Origin: Phoronis ovalis
Lineage: Eukaryota > Phoronida > Phoronidae
Assembly (NCBI GenBank): GCA_028565635.1
Contig: JAOXYB010019094.1
Coordinates: 1 to 17,976, forward strand
Direction: 5' to 3'
Length of the DNA stretch: 17,976 nucleotides
Shown piece after piece: positions 9,901 to 17,633 of the stretch (position 1 is the first letter of the stretch; each line of letters opens with the position of its first letter). A program made the position numbers and the translations under genes. The notes below the pieces were generated by a model. It saw nothing but the letters and a program-made list of their open reading frames with translations, was not told the DNA's origin and made no database searches.

Positions 9901-12900
9901 TCCCAAGATAGATAATAAACAAAATTTCAAACAACTTTGAGACAAACAAGTCTGTCTGTACCAAAACGAAAACAAAGTAATGACTTTTAAGCAGTACTAG
10001 TAACTAACTGAATTTAGAAATTTGCAAGTACAATTCTCATTAAAAAACAAGAAAACTTTAGATGGAAACTTGACATTAGTTGCAAAACACTTTCTATCCA
10101 GTTGGGTTAATAAAAATTACTTGGTATACATTGTTTAAATATTTTAGAAATCGCTTTTGTGAAATGTAAAATTAGTTTTTGTTAACTACCTTTTTTGTAG
10201 TATTTTTGTATACAAAACATCTACAGGGTATTTATTCACACTACTATAAGTCACTGGAATATTTTCGCTTTCATCGGAAGAAAGTTTATTTTTCTCAAAG
10301 TTACTTGAACAATTCTATGCTTTATCCATTCTGAAACAATTAGTACATTCTACGACAACATAAAACTATGAGCTAGTACATCGATCTAAACCTACTAGTA
10401 CTGCTATTGTTTCCTATGGGAAAATAAAGTTTAATTAAAGTATTCATATTCAATCTAACATATTATGTTAAAAACTATCTGGATGTACATATTCTACAAT
10501 TTTGCTACCCACATGCAATGAGCCAATTAATACATCAGTGAAGTTGCAATGTATTCATATTGCCATGTGTATTGCCAGTTAAGTCAAATAAGCTCATAAT
10601 GATAGTTAAGCAACAAAACATGCAGTTAGTTCTTTGATAATCTATTCTCGATGCTAATTACCAAGTCCCAACATGCTTCTATTTTTTCTATAATACATGC
10701 TCTATACGCATTGAAATTGAATTTCCGTGGGCTTCCTTTGTATGCTAATAGTATTTATATTTAAATAATTGCCATCTAGAACACTTCGGTAAACAAGCTG
10801 CTATTATTTAGATACTCACGTTATCCTTAAATTGGAGTGGTAAGAAAATGTAAGAAACAAAAAATCAGCTGACAGGAACAAAACAAGTCAGTAACTCGAA
10901 CACAAGCAAACAAAATTAAAACAAAAGTGGCAGTAGAACAAATATGTTTTAACCATGGTCAAATCTACAAAATTATTTTAAACAAGTGTCATTAAACTTG
11001 AAGGTAAAATTAGCCAGAATTCCTTTTTTAGATAGTAATGAAAGATATACTTTAAACAGATTCAGATTTTAAAAGTGAAGTCTAACTGAATAAAAAAGAA
11101 AGTTTCTACAAAAATGACAAAAATGACAATAGCAAAGAACGGAAAATTGGGTACTAATTTATGTCTATCATTTTACAGAAATGCTGATTCAGAAATTGTG
11201 ACATCATTTATTCTTTAATATATTCTGTAGCCATTCAATGCACAAATAGCTAATTTAAAGTGTTAAGAAACTTTAAAACATTTGTAAACTTCAGTATATA
11301 GAGTGTGCAATTGATGATATTGAAACATTTACAAGACAAAGTATCACAAAACTTTAGCTGCTGTTTTGTCATAAATGTCCAAATTAAGGAAGGTGGTAAG
11401 TGCACAACATTGCAATAGATTAAAAATAACAAAAATTTGTGAAGGAAAACTTACAGTATTTGCCATAGTAACTAATTCTGGTTTGTGCTTCAAGAATAAC
11501 TTCACAACATCAGAATGATCATTTTCTGCAGCAAGATGTAAAGGTGTTTGTCCATGCTGAAAATATTTATAACACTTTTCTATAATTTGAATGGAAAGAA
11601 TGAACTAGGGATAAAATCAGTTGCTTAATATAGTATTAAACTAAGTGTTTTTGCAGTTCATTTTAGTTCTGAATATTTTCTTTTCATCAATTTTAATTTT
11701 CAACTCTGACATATTCTTCTGGAAATTAAAAATTCGAAAAACAGCCGCTTAACAGATTACGCAAAAACTATTTTCAACCTTTTGCCTTTTGGATTTATTA
11801 ACACTCTTTAAAGATGCATAACATTCCAAAAATATGTTCTTTACCAATCTATCTTTTCATTTTGATTATGAAAATTAGAGATTATAAGTAAGTTATAGTC
11901 AAGTAACAATAAATGTGAAATGTAGTCTAAACTGTTTAACAGTAAGCTTAAAACTTGGGTTATATTCCTACATAATCAACTCTTTTGTCAAAAGCAAGAG
12001 ACAACTTCTGTAACAAATATATTACAGTACGTTACTATCCATTATGTATTATTTAGATCTGCACATATGAGTTTTAAAAGCCATGTTCCTCAAAATATTT
12101 TTACCTCGTCAGTGGCAATGGGATCTGCCTTCATTTTGAGAAGAGTGCTGCAGACCTCCATTTGACCATTCTGAGCAGCAAGATGAAGAGGCGTCTTTTT
12201 AGCCTGCAAATGTGAAGTAAAGAATGATCATATTCTTGTAATACAGACAAACATATGAAGACACAGAAGTTTTTAAATGTAGTATATATGCACAATTTTG
12301 GCAATAATTGTCTGAAAGGTGTAAAGCAAGTTTTGGGCTTCAAATTGTTTGTTCAATTTGAAAAATGTGAGGTAGACAGTAGCTTGAATGAATTAATGCA
12401 TGATGGGTTTCTATATTTTCCTTGTAGGAAAGATTGTGCATGCACTGGTTTCTAAAAGAAATTTGGGATTTATAATTTGAAAGGCAGGATTTCAAATTTT
12501 GATGCAAATATCCATGATGCATATATAGTGAAGAACATTAAGAAAGCTCACTGTAGCAATATTTCGAGACAGCAGTGTGCAAATGGAATATGCACGAAAA
12601 AATTATGTCTTTGATTGCCTTGCATGTACTTACCAATGAAAGAGCATCAATTGTGGCATTATGAGTTTCAATAAGAAGTCTCAGAAGTTTATTGTATCCA
12701 TTCTGAGCTGCTAAATGTAATGGTGTCACGCCTAATTTTGACTTTGCATTCACAAATGCTTTATGCCACAAGAGAACATCAGCCACTTGGTCATGACCAC
12801 TCTCTGCTGCCAAGTGTAAAGCAGCTTTGCCATGCTACAAAAATGGTCAATTGCAATTAAAATCAGAAGTTCTAGACTGACTCTCAGTTTCTAAACCAGC

Positions 12901-15900
12901 TTTGAACGTTTTGATAAAACTTTTAGTTGAAAATATGTAATTTTTAATTTTTTGAAATAGCTTTATGGAAAAAACAAATTTTTCTACTAGGCTACAGCAT
13001 TTTGAGGTAAAAACCCTGCATTACCTATTTTTGCAAGACTTTTAGTAGTTGGACTTTTTAGCAACAAACACAACAGAGCATTATAACAACACCATCATAC
13101 TCAATAAAAGAATTAAATCACATATTAATCTTTTTTTGGGGGGTAAAGAAAATTTAAACTTAGTCTGCGGTCTTTTTCATTTGTGACACAGTCAACTGTA
13201 GCCTGACTTATTCAAAAGAAATGCAACAGCAGAATATATTACCTCATCAAAGACATCCACTCTGGCATGGTTCGCTAATAGAATCTTTACAATCTCAATA
13301 TGACCTTGCTCACTGGCAACTAACAGTGGTGACCAACCATTCTTAAAGTATAAATAATTACATAAATACAGTTTACACTAAATTAAAAAATTAAAACAGA
13401 ACTACTTATTTATCAATAACTGTTATATAGGATTTCACTGTGAGTGTCACTTGGTGGAGCCACCATTCCCCATATCCAAATGTTTCCACATGCAGTATTT
13501 TGTGAATGAATTGCACAAATGCATGGCAAACTGCCCCACTGCTTATTCAAACATATTTGGGTTTGCAACCAGTGACTCCACCAAGTGTATACAAATAATC
13601 TTTTACACGTTCTACTATAAAAGCTTAAAACTGCATGGTTTATTTTTTAAACATATCCATGGGAGTTGCACAAAAATATAATTTAATGATATTCAATTTC
13701 TTTGCCTTGTGGCTCCAGATTTTGGTGTAATCATGAATGCCCTTAATTTTAAGCAAATATTTAAAAAATATTTCAAAAACGGATTTTACTTAGGGCTAGA
13801 AATTAAATAAAACTAAAATTTATAAAATTGAATTCTGTAAAAAAAAATTGTGCATTACTTGTTATTATTAACTTACCTGTGCTTGTTTATTCACTGCTAT
13901 TTGTACTTTATTAGGACCAATATGCTTGACTATTTCTAGCAAAATGTCTTCATTACCAGCTCGAGCACAATAATGAAGGGAGGTTTCACTGGTCTGAAAA
14001 CCACGACCAGTGTATCATGATTATTGAAATATTAAGTCAGAATGGTTAAAACACAACACAGGGATGTACATGCAGTAATAATATTAGAAGTGAAAACAAT
14101 TATTGAAATCCTTTTTATTTGAAATGGGAAGCCCAAACTATTAATATGAAAAAAAGAGATTTTGTTCCATTTATTCACCATTTCAAGATAAAAGTGAACA
14201 TGTAAGGATGGAAATAGAAAGATATTTATATAATTAGGTAATTTGATTCTTTTGTCATGGCTTTCATTCAGCCATTTTTGGAAAAATTATTTTATTTTTT
14301 TACACCAGTTTATTTTTAGTAAGAACGAAATCGTTAAATTCTGAGAACACTAGCTATCAGCAAATGCAAATAAGTTGAAAACAATACATATCAGTACATA
14401 CATGTTTAGCATGCATGTTTGTGTCCCCACCATATTCTAGGACCAACTTGGTCACGTCAGTATCTTCAAATTCTCGATGTGCAGAGCTTTTTGTTAGTTC
14501 TGCAGCATAGTGGACACTTGTTTCTCCTTCCTGGAAATATCAGATAAATGTGTTATAACTCATTCGTTTCAGTAACTTGATTGTATGTTTATATATATAT
14601 ACAAAATGCATATGCTATCAAATTCTAAATCAGCTATGCCGTGAAGTGATTTTTGCTTCCCTGTTATCTGGCTAAGAAACACAAAAATAAAAAATTAACT
14701 TCAATGTGAGCATTGTCAGTCACTATATACCTAATACATAAAACAAACCCTATTATATTGTCAATTTGGAAGGGGGTATGTACTTTATACTTTAACAGTG
14801 AATGGGCGATCTTTATATCTTAAAGTAAATGTGAGCCAGTGCATGCAGTGTTATATATTAATAGGTTTACAATAACTTACCAAATTTGGTGTATTGACCA
14901 ACATAGTAGCATCAATCTTTGACTTAGTTTCTGATACAAACTTCAACATCTCATTGGCTACGTCCCAGTGGCAGTATCTCACAGCTATATGTAGAGGAGT
15001 CTCCCCATTCTAAAAGGCAAAATGCAACCCATTTACTTTTAAATAGTTACATGTTTTATTTTTTAAATAATGCTGTACAATGTATTGGTCTTGATGCAAA
15101 AGTTAACTGGACTGAAAGTTTAACTGATAGTTAAATGCATGCATTTAATAACCCATAATTATAATTAGAGCAAATAACAGCTTTCAAATTAAATTAAATC
15201 CTACTCCAAAATCATTTATTTTGTACCAAACTGCAGGAAAATGCATAAAAAAATTGGAGGAGTGGTAGAATTTGTCCTATGTTGGCAAGTTAATTTTAAT
15301 TAATATTGGCTGAAAATAGTAAAAAAAAGTATTTTAAGTTTTACCCTTGACAAAATCTTTTATTTTCAGTACAACAGCTTTAATTGTTTAGTATCATTAT
15401 TACCTTGGATTGCCACAAAGGATCAGCACCTTCTTCAAGTAAAGCCTGGATCATTTTTAAATGACCATGTCTGGATGCAATATGCATGGCTGTCTCACCA
15501 TTCTAAAGTTAAAAATTAAAGCTATGATGTAATTTAATAGTTCATCTTTAAAAAACACTGTTGATATTAATAATTACTCATTCCCAAGAGATACAAGCAA
15601 TTGCCAACAATGCAAATTGTTATTGGTAGCTAAGGTTAATTCTCATTGCATTGTATATGCCTGCAGAGATAGGTATGTGATAATACCTGGCCTTCATCGA
15701 TATTGGCCAAAAAGAGCCAATCCGTTAGAAAGATTATGACTGTAGTTTACGACAAGTTTTATTACAGTTCTTTGCTGTATCTGGTACAGTAGGTCACAGT
15801 ATACAGTTGTTTTAAACCCACCTCTTGCACAGCATTGACGTCCGCTCCACTCTTTATTAACATTTCTGCACATTTTTCGCCACCTTGCGTTTCAGCAGCT

Positions 15901-17633
15901 AAATGCAATGGGGTTTCCAAATTCTGCATTAAAAAAATGCAACAGTTTTATAAACATCTGATTTTAATGCCTGACAATTTGAATAAAATATCTTTTCATA
16001 AGAGTAATCACACAGCAGTCAACCTCACCACATTGATACATGAAGATTTATTACAAGGTAATTCTAAAAATGGCAATGTTTACTTCTCACTGAAGATTCT
16101 CTACTTTTATACATCTGATAGTAAGTTTTTTTTATTGAAATTTTCTTGTTAAAGTAAGAAATTAGATTAATATAAAAATAGCTTAAGTGTTGTATTTTGT
16201 AACCTTTCTGGTGCTAGAAAGAAGGCCATACAAGTCAAAATAAAATAGACATACTTCAGATTTTTTTGCATCAGTGTATCAGAAGATATATTATTCACAT
16301 GTTGATGTGTTCATATACTGACAAGCTTGTATGGGAAGACATGCACCTATTTCCAGGCAATACTGTATACTGTATACATATAAGCAATTTTGTATGTAGT
16401 CGTTTAACCAGATATACTTACAGGTCCTCCTTTGATCTCGACAGGTGCACCAAATCCCAATAATGTCTGTACCACCTGTGGCTTACAAGCTTTCACAGCA
16501 ATGTGCAATGCAGTGTAGTTATCCTAAGGACAACAGATAAATAAATATAGAAATACAGTTAGTGTAAAAATTCTTAAAAATCTTAATTTCAGACAAAATT
16601 CAGGGCTTTTGTAGAAACACAGCAAAACTGCAAGACAAAAATACAACCACAACAGTTTTCAAAGGCTAAGCTCTGCAGGAGAAAAATTGCAATTGTTCTA
16701 CCTACTTGTTTCCATGGTAACAATTACGTGATTTTGTTTTAAATTTTTGTAAAGAGGAAACAAAACAGTTATTATATTGTAAGTCATATTTCTTTTAAAA
16801 AATTGACAAATGTTCTCTTTTCACCATGGAAGACATTTTTATATTTTTGACACAGGCTGTTACAAAATGTGTAGCATTTCATTTTTACATTTTCCAAAAA
16901 GATAAGAAGTTTTAATTTTACGAAACATGTGTGATTTCATGAAAGGTTCTTTACTCATTATGTTTTTAATTTATTTTTCCATAAATGATGTGTCAGAATT
17001 TGCTACTGTTACTGATAAGGGGTATAGTAAATGTCATACATGTAATTTAATAAAATTATCCTGAATTAAGCAAATATTCGATGTATATCGAGAGGTCAAC
17101 TTAATCTCATGTTTTTCCATTGTAACATAATTATAAAAAGTGCATTTTTATTTTTAAAAAGTAACTTCTTTTTACCATGCTCCTCTGACAACAGAAATTG
17201 AAGTTAGCTTAATTTGTTTAACTTAAAAAATAATAAGAATGTTATTCAGGGGTAATTGTACAACATTGAAAGTACATTCATTGCTGCTTTAATTGTACAA
17301 CATTGAAACTACATTCATTGCTGCTTAATTTGGTACTTTAATTGATTTGCAAGTGTTATTTTCTTAAATTGATTTTAACAAATGCATTTCAACCAAATTG
17401 TTATATCTAGCTATTTATATTCATGAAAACTGTGAATGAAGTCTTATGCATTTTGTAGAACTTACCTGTTTTTTTTGTGTGCCTTTTAGTTTCCAAAATA
17501 ATTATAATAATAAATAATGATTATATCATAATACCTTAGTCTTTGAATCCACAGTGGCACCTTTTTGTAATAAGGCTCTAACCACAGCTGTGTGTCCTTT
17601 CTTAGCAGCAGCATGGAGACAAACAGCACCTGA
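2615..17633 (-). CDS. TRPN1: TRPN (NOMPC-type) mechanosensory TRP channel, 5'-partial, multi-exon gene (overall span)
   Basis: Cation channel of the TRPN family, in which a long cytoplasmic ankyrin spring tied to microtubules gates the pore in mechanosensory cells (family knowledge). Seen here: 18 phase-0 ankyrin exons (20 repeats, 744 codons) spliced in order into one 459-residue exon with linker, pre-S1 elbow, S1-S6, pore helix and TRP box. Every join was checked by hand: exons lie between AG acceptors and GT donors (one GC donor), lengths are multiples of three, and repeats read continuously, for example TCDK joined to NGWTALHFAG. NOMPC proteins usually have about 29 ankyrin repeats, so roughly nine and the start codon should lie beyond the right edge. 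No promoter is in the window. Alternatives such as TRPA1 are unlikely because the linker and TRP-box region match TRPN. Confidence 0.96.
3995..4851 (-). other. TRPN intron (857 bases)
   Basis: This intron separates the last ankyrin exon from the linker and membrane exon. The frame of the upstream exon stays open for about 19 codons into it. I see no other feature. Confidence 0.9.
4852..5058 (-). CDS. TRPN1: TRPN exon: last two ankyrin repeats
   Basis: This exon has 69 codons in phase 0 on both sides. It runs from NGWTALHFAGKAGYLKVV through DGKVALCYAASANHTDVV and ends LMEDKK. It holds the last full ankyrin repeat plus a C-terminal repeat with a less canonical helix (LCYAA instead of LHLAA), typical of the capping repeat that contacts the linker in NOMPC. 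The acceptor is TTTTTGTAG and the donor AAG|GTATCA. The open frame continues past the donor for about 19 codons, but the join to FVFDLMVCGK matches the family and fixes the boundary. Confidence 0.95.
5059..6024 (-). other. TRPN intron (966 bases) with inverted-repeat element
   Basis: The donor is AAG|GTATCT and the acceptor TTTTTGTAG. It contains the 21-base inverted arms at 5523-5758 and short TA-rich simple sequence near 5420-5460. Confidence 0.9.
5523..5758. mobile_element. Candidate small inverted-repeat element (MITE-like) in an intron
   Basis: The 21-base arms at 5523-5543 (CTACAAAGTTGAAACTTAGC plus A) and 5738-5758 are inverted copies with 2 mismatches, enclosing 194 bases. The arrangement and size fit a non-autonomous DNA element. 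The inside has no coding sequence, and a clear target-site duplication is not visible. Confidence 0.45.
6025..6222 (-). CDS. TRPN1: TRPN exon: two ankyrin repeats
   Basis: This exon has 66 codons in phase 0. It reads GAIPLHLAAQNGHTPVVSLL, then KSTSQIHVKDKRGRTGLHLS, and ends GADINTCDK before donor AAG|GTATCT. The acceptor is TGTTTACAG. Two consensus repeats (TPLH-like helix A, V-LLL helix B) share the exon with no intron between, unlike most neighbours. The KSTSQ-H-KDKRGRT block is strongly conserved in TRPN proteins as I know them. Confidence 0.95.
6223..7304 (-). other. TRPN intron (1082 bases)
   Basis: It is AT-rich. A 28-codon plus-strand frame starting MESKYIDDASQFEELK (from about 6370) and a 62-codon minus frame at 6947-7135 are open but show no family signature; I treat both as chance. 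Confidence 0.85.
7305..7412 (-). CDS. TRPN1: TRPN exon: ankyrin repeat (SGLTPLHLAAQSGH)
   Basis: This exon has 36 codons in phase 0. It starts SGLTPLHLAAQSGHEGLVRL and ends GVQADAATNVQ, with acceptor TTCTTGCAG and donor CAG|GTATAA. The repeat is three residues longer than the 33-residue consensus, with the extra residues in the finger region after LLLNSPG; this matches the spacing I recall in TRPN relatives. Confidence 0.95.
7413..8279 (-). other. Two TRPN introns (7413-7713 and 7849-8279)
   Basis: These introns are 301 and 431 bases long. The second is the GC-AG intron: its donor lies just below the exon at 8280, and its acceptor GGTTTTTAG just above 7848. Nothing else was seen. Confidence 0.85.
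7714..7848 (-). CDS. TRPN1: TRPN exon: long ankyrin repeat with inserted loop
   Basis: This exon has 45 codons in phase 0. It starts TGLTALHVAAHFGQIDFVRE and continues through TKVSATVKSE to MKDIGAE. The twelve residues beyond the consensus form a polar, Gly-rich loop (TPHDGGMKD) between helix B and the next repeat. The same repeat is extended in other TRPN channels, so this is a conserved irregularity. Donor is GAG|GTACGT; acceptor is GGTTTTTAG. Confidence 0.95.
8280..8378 (-). CDS. TRPN1: TRPN exon: ankyrin repeat (DGMTAIHLAAKHGH), followed by a GC donor
   Basis: This exon has 33 codons in phase 0, from DGMTAIHLAAKHGHTQILES to SWSITSTK. Helix B reads ILESLKG rather than LLL. The next exon begins TGLTALHVAA, so the boundary after STK is fixed by the protein. 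The minus strand at the boundary is AAG|GCAAGT, a GC donor with an otherwise perfect consensus; no GT lies in frame nearby that keeps the repeat. Confidence 0.93.
8548..8649 (-). CDS. TRPN1: TRPN exon: ankyrin repeat (TNDSTSLHLAAEGGH)
   Basis: This exon has 34 codons in phase 0, from TNDSTSLHLAAEGGHKEVCR to GASASEENA. The acceptor is TTATCTTTAG and the donor GCG|GTAAAT. Helices A and B are consensus (SLHLAA, VCRVLLEAGA). The TNDST start after ARNR of the preceding exon is a TRPN signature. Confidence 0.95.
8864..8968 (-). CDS. TRPN1: TRPN exon: ankyrin repeat (NGMTCAHIAASKGS)
   Basis: This exon has 35 codons in phase 0, from NGMTCAHIAASKGSVAVIKE to VMTTARNR. Helix A reads CAHIAA instead of PLHLAA, and helix B VIKELMRF; CAHIAASKGS is highly characteristic of TRPN channels. 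Acceptor is GTGTTTCAG and donor CGG|GTAAGA. The intron upstream is the longest of the gene and contains the candidate microexon at 10820-10825. Confidence 0.95.
8969..11454 (-). other. Largest TRPN intron in the window (2486 bases)
   Basis: The donor is ACT|GTAAGT and the acceptor GTGTTTCAG. It contains the candidate microexon at 10820-10825. A minus-strand open frame at 9243-9437 has no ankyrin pattern and is not flanked by sites that I would trust. The rest is AT-rich and featureless to me. Confidence 0.85.
10820..10825 (-). CDS. TRPN1: Candidate 6-base microexon (Asp-Asn), probably optional
   Basis: Six bases, GATAAC on the minus strand, sit between an acceptor (CCAATTTAAG preceded by a long pyrimidine-rich stretch over about 10828-10868) and a perfect donor GTGAGT. 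Six is a multiple of three and both flanking exons are phase 0, so inclusion would simply add Asp-Asn between MANT and NGMTC in the finger loop. Without it the repeat already has the normal length, so it is more likely alternative than constitutive. This is splice-site inference only. Confidence 0.4.
11455..11556 (-). CDS. TRPN1: TRPN exon: ankyrin repeat (HGQTPLHLAAENDH)
   Basis: This exon has 34 codons in phase 0, from HGQTPLHLAAENDHSDVVKL to PELVTMANT. Acceptor is TATTTTCAG and donor ACT|GTAAGT. The AENDHS-VVKLFLKHKPELV stretch is among the most conserved ankyrin segments in TRPN relatives, where I recall nearly the same residues. Confidence 0.96.
11557..12633 (-). other. Two TRPN introns (11557-12104 and 12204-12633)
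   Basis: These introns of 548 and 430 bases flank the exon at 12105-12203. The overlapping short open frames on both strands around 12255-12522 are unsupported. No repeat was seen. Confidence 0.85.
12105..12203 (-). CDS. TRPN1: TRPN exon: ankyrin repeat (AKKTPLHLAAQNGQ)
   Basis: This exon has 33 codons in phase 0, from AKKTPLHLAAQNGQMEVCST to DPIATDE. It is a consensus repeat except that the usual finger Gly before TPLH is Lys. Acceptor is ACATTTGCAG and donor GAG|GTAAAA. Confidence 0.95.
12634..12834 (-). CDS. TRPN1: TRPN exon: two ankyrin repeats
   Basis: This exon has 67 codons in phase 0. Repeat one starts HGKAALHLAAESGHDQVADV and ends NAKSKL; repeat two starts GVTPLHLAAQNGYNKLLRLL and ends ATIDALSL. 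The acceptor is TTTTGTAG and the donor TTG|GTAAGT. The HKAFVNAKSK-G-TPLHLAA-NGY pattern matches the mid-array region of TRPN. Two repeats in one exon suggest loss of the intron that separates repeats elsewhere in this gene, or absence of a gain. Confidence 0.95.
12835..13242 (-). other. TRPN intron (408 bases)
   Basis: The donor is GAG|GTAATA and the acceptor TTTTGTAG. It includes a T/G homopolymer run (TTTTTTTGGGGGG) near 13131-13142. No further feature was seen. Confidence 0.85.
13243..13341 (-). CDS. TRPN1: TRPN exon: ankyrin repeat (NGWSPLLVASEQGH)
   Basis: This exon has 33 codons in phase 0, from NGWSPLLVASEQGHIEIVKI to ARVDVFDE. Helix A carries LLVAS instead of LHLAA, a variant shared with other TRPN proteins, as is LLANHARVDVFD. 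Acceptor is ACTTTAAG and donor GAG|GTAATA. Confidence 0.95.
13448..13587. mobile_element. Candidate 140-base fold-back element (MITE-like) in an intron
   Basis: The 16-base ends CACTTGGTGGAGCCAC (13448-13463) and, inverted, CACTTGGTGGAGTCAC (13572-13587) differ at one base. Further inside, CCAAATGTTT and AAACATATTTGG also pair, so the whole unit could fold back. The element lies in the intron between the exons at 13243 and 13877. I do not recognise the family. Confidence 0.55.
13877..13993 (-). CDS. TRPN1: TRPN exon: ankyrin repeat with long helix B
   Basis: This exon has 39 codons in phase 0, from TSETSLHYCARAGNEDILLE through VKHIGPNKVQ to AVNKQAQ. It is six residues over consensus; the extension lies in the segment between helix B and the next repeat. 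LHYCAR-GN is a TRPN-typical helix A. Acceptor is GGTTTTCAG and donor CAG|GTAAGT. Confidence 0.95.
13994..14880 (-). other. Two TRPN introns (13994-14401 and 14531-14880)
   Basis: These introns of 408 and 350 bases flank the exon at 14402-14530. There is a short TA run near 14590-14600. I saw no gene or element. Confidence 0.85.
14402..14530 (-). CDS. TRPN1: TRPN exon: ankyrin repeat with acidic insertion
   Basis: This exon has 43 codons in phase 0, from EGETSVHYAAELTKSSAHRE through FEDTDVTKLV to TNMHAKH. A polar, acidic insertion (about residues 14-26 of the exon) sits between helices A and B. An insertion at this repeat also occurs in fly and vertebrate TRPN as I recall them. Acceptor is ATTTCCAG and donor CAT|GTATGT. 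Confidence 0.94.
14881..15009 (-). CDS. TRPN1: TRPN exon: ankyrin repeat with extended tail
   Basis: This exon has 43 codons in phase 0, from NGETPLHIAVRYCHWDVANE through SETKSKIDAT to LVNTPNL. Helix A is consensus with YCHW in place of the usual xGH turn. Ten extra residues follow helix B. Acceptor is GCCTTTTAG and donor TTG|GTAAGT. Confidence 0.94.
15010..15821 (-). other. Two TRPN introns (15010-15403 and 15503-15821)
   Basis: These introns are 394 and 319 bases long. The second is less AT-rich than usual, with small palindromes (CCAACAATGCAAATTG near 15602 and a GGCC pair near 15690-15710), but no boundaries that define an element. Confidence 0.8.
15404..15502 (-). CDS. TRPN1: TRPN exon: ankyrin repeat (NGETAMHIASRHGH)
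   Basis: This exon has 33 codons in phase 0, from NGETAMHIASRHGHLKMIQA to PLWQSK. It is a standard-length repeat with LLEEGADP in helix B and the following loop. Acceptor is AACTTTAG and donor AAG|GTAATA. Confidence 0.95.
15822..15923 (-). CDS. TRPN1: TRPN exon: ankyrin repeat (NLETPLHLAAETQGG)
   Basis: This exon has 34 codons in phase 0, from NLETPLHLAAETQGGEKCAE to NAVQE. It is a consensus repeat with TQGGEK in place of the xGHxEV turn and LIKSGADVNAV after. Acceptor is TAATGCAG and donor GAG|GTGGGT. Confidence 0.95.
16422..16523 (-). CDS. TRPN1: TRPN exon: ankyrin repeat (DNYTALHIAVKACK)
   Basis: This exon has 34 codons in phase 0, from DNYTALHIAVKACKPQVVQT to EIKGGP. It is a consensus repeat with LLGFGAPVEIKGG in helix B and the finger; the same motif is recognisable in relatives. 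Acceptor is GTCCTTAG and donor CCT|GTAAGT. Confidence 0.95.
17254..17327 (+). repeat. 37-base tandem duplication, two copies
   Basis: The unit starting AATTGTACAACATTGAAA and ending CATTCATTGCTGCTT occurs twice back to back (17254-17290 and 17291-17327). The copies differ at one internal base (G/C) and the last base. It is intronic, and its near identity suggests a recent duplication. Confidence 0.85.
17535..17633 (-). CDS. TRPN1: TRPN exon: most N-terminal ankyrin repeat in the window
   Basis: This exon has 33 codons in phase 0, from SGAVCLHAAAKKGHTAVVRA to TVDSKTK. Helix A is CLHAAA. Acceptor is TATTTCAG and donor AAG|GTATTA. Because its 5' boundary is phase 0 and it starts mid-array, at least one more ankyrin exon must lie to the right of 17976; by comparison with a 29-repeat protein it would be about repeat ten (inference). 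Confidence 0.95.

Larger units (their letters stand above)
15924..17534 (-). other. Two TRPN introns (15924-16421 and 16524-17534)
   Basis: These introns are 498 and 1011 bases long. The second carries the 37-base tandem duplication at 17254-17327. Open frames at 15835-16152 and 16266-16463 on the plus strand are antisense or intronic chance frames. Confidence 0.85.

Noticed and set aside
9990-10404. Inverted pair AGCAGTACTAGTA at 9990-10002 and 10392-10404 as element ends
   Set aside because: The core TACTAGTA is itself a palindrome and similarity does not extend beyond 13 bases, so chance is likely.
15835-16152. 105-codon plus-strand open frame
   Set aside because: Its first part is the antisense of the ankyrin exon at 15822-15923, and the rest is intron.
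2615-17633. TRPA1 or another ankyrin-TRP channel instead of TRPN
   Set aside because: The linker (SPAPVDTAAK, LDVLIENEQKEV), the HHLFGPWAIII S4-S5 linker and the WKFGRAKLIRNM TRP box are TRPN features; TRPA1 lacks a classical TRP box.
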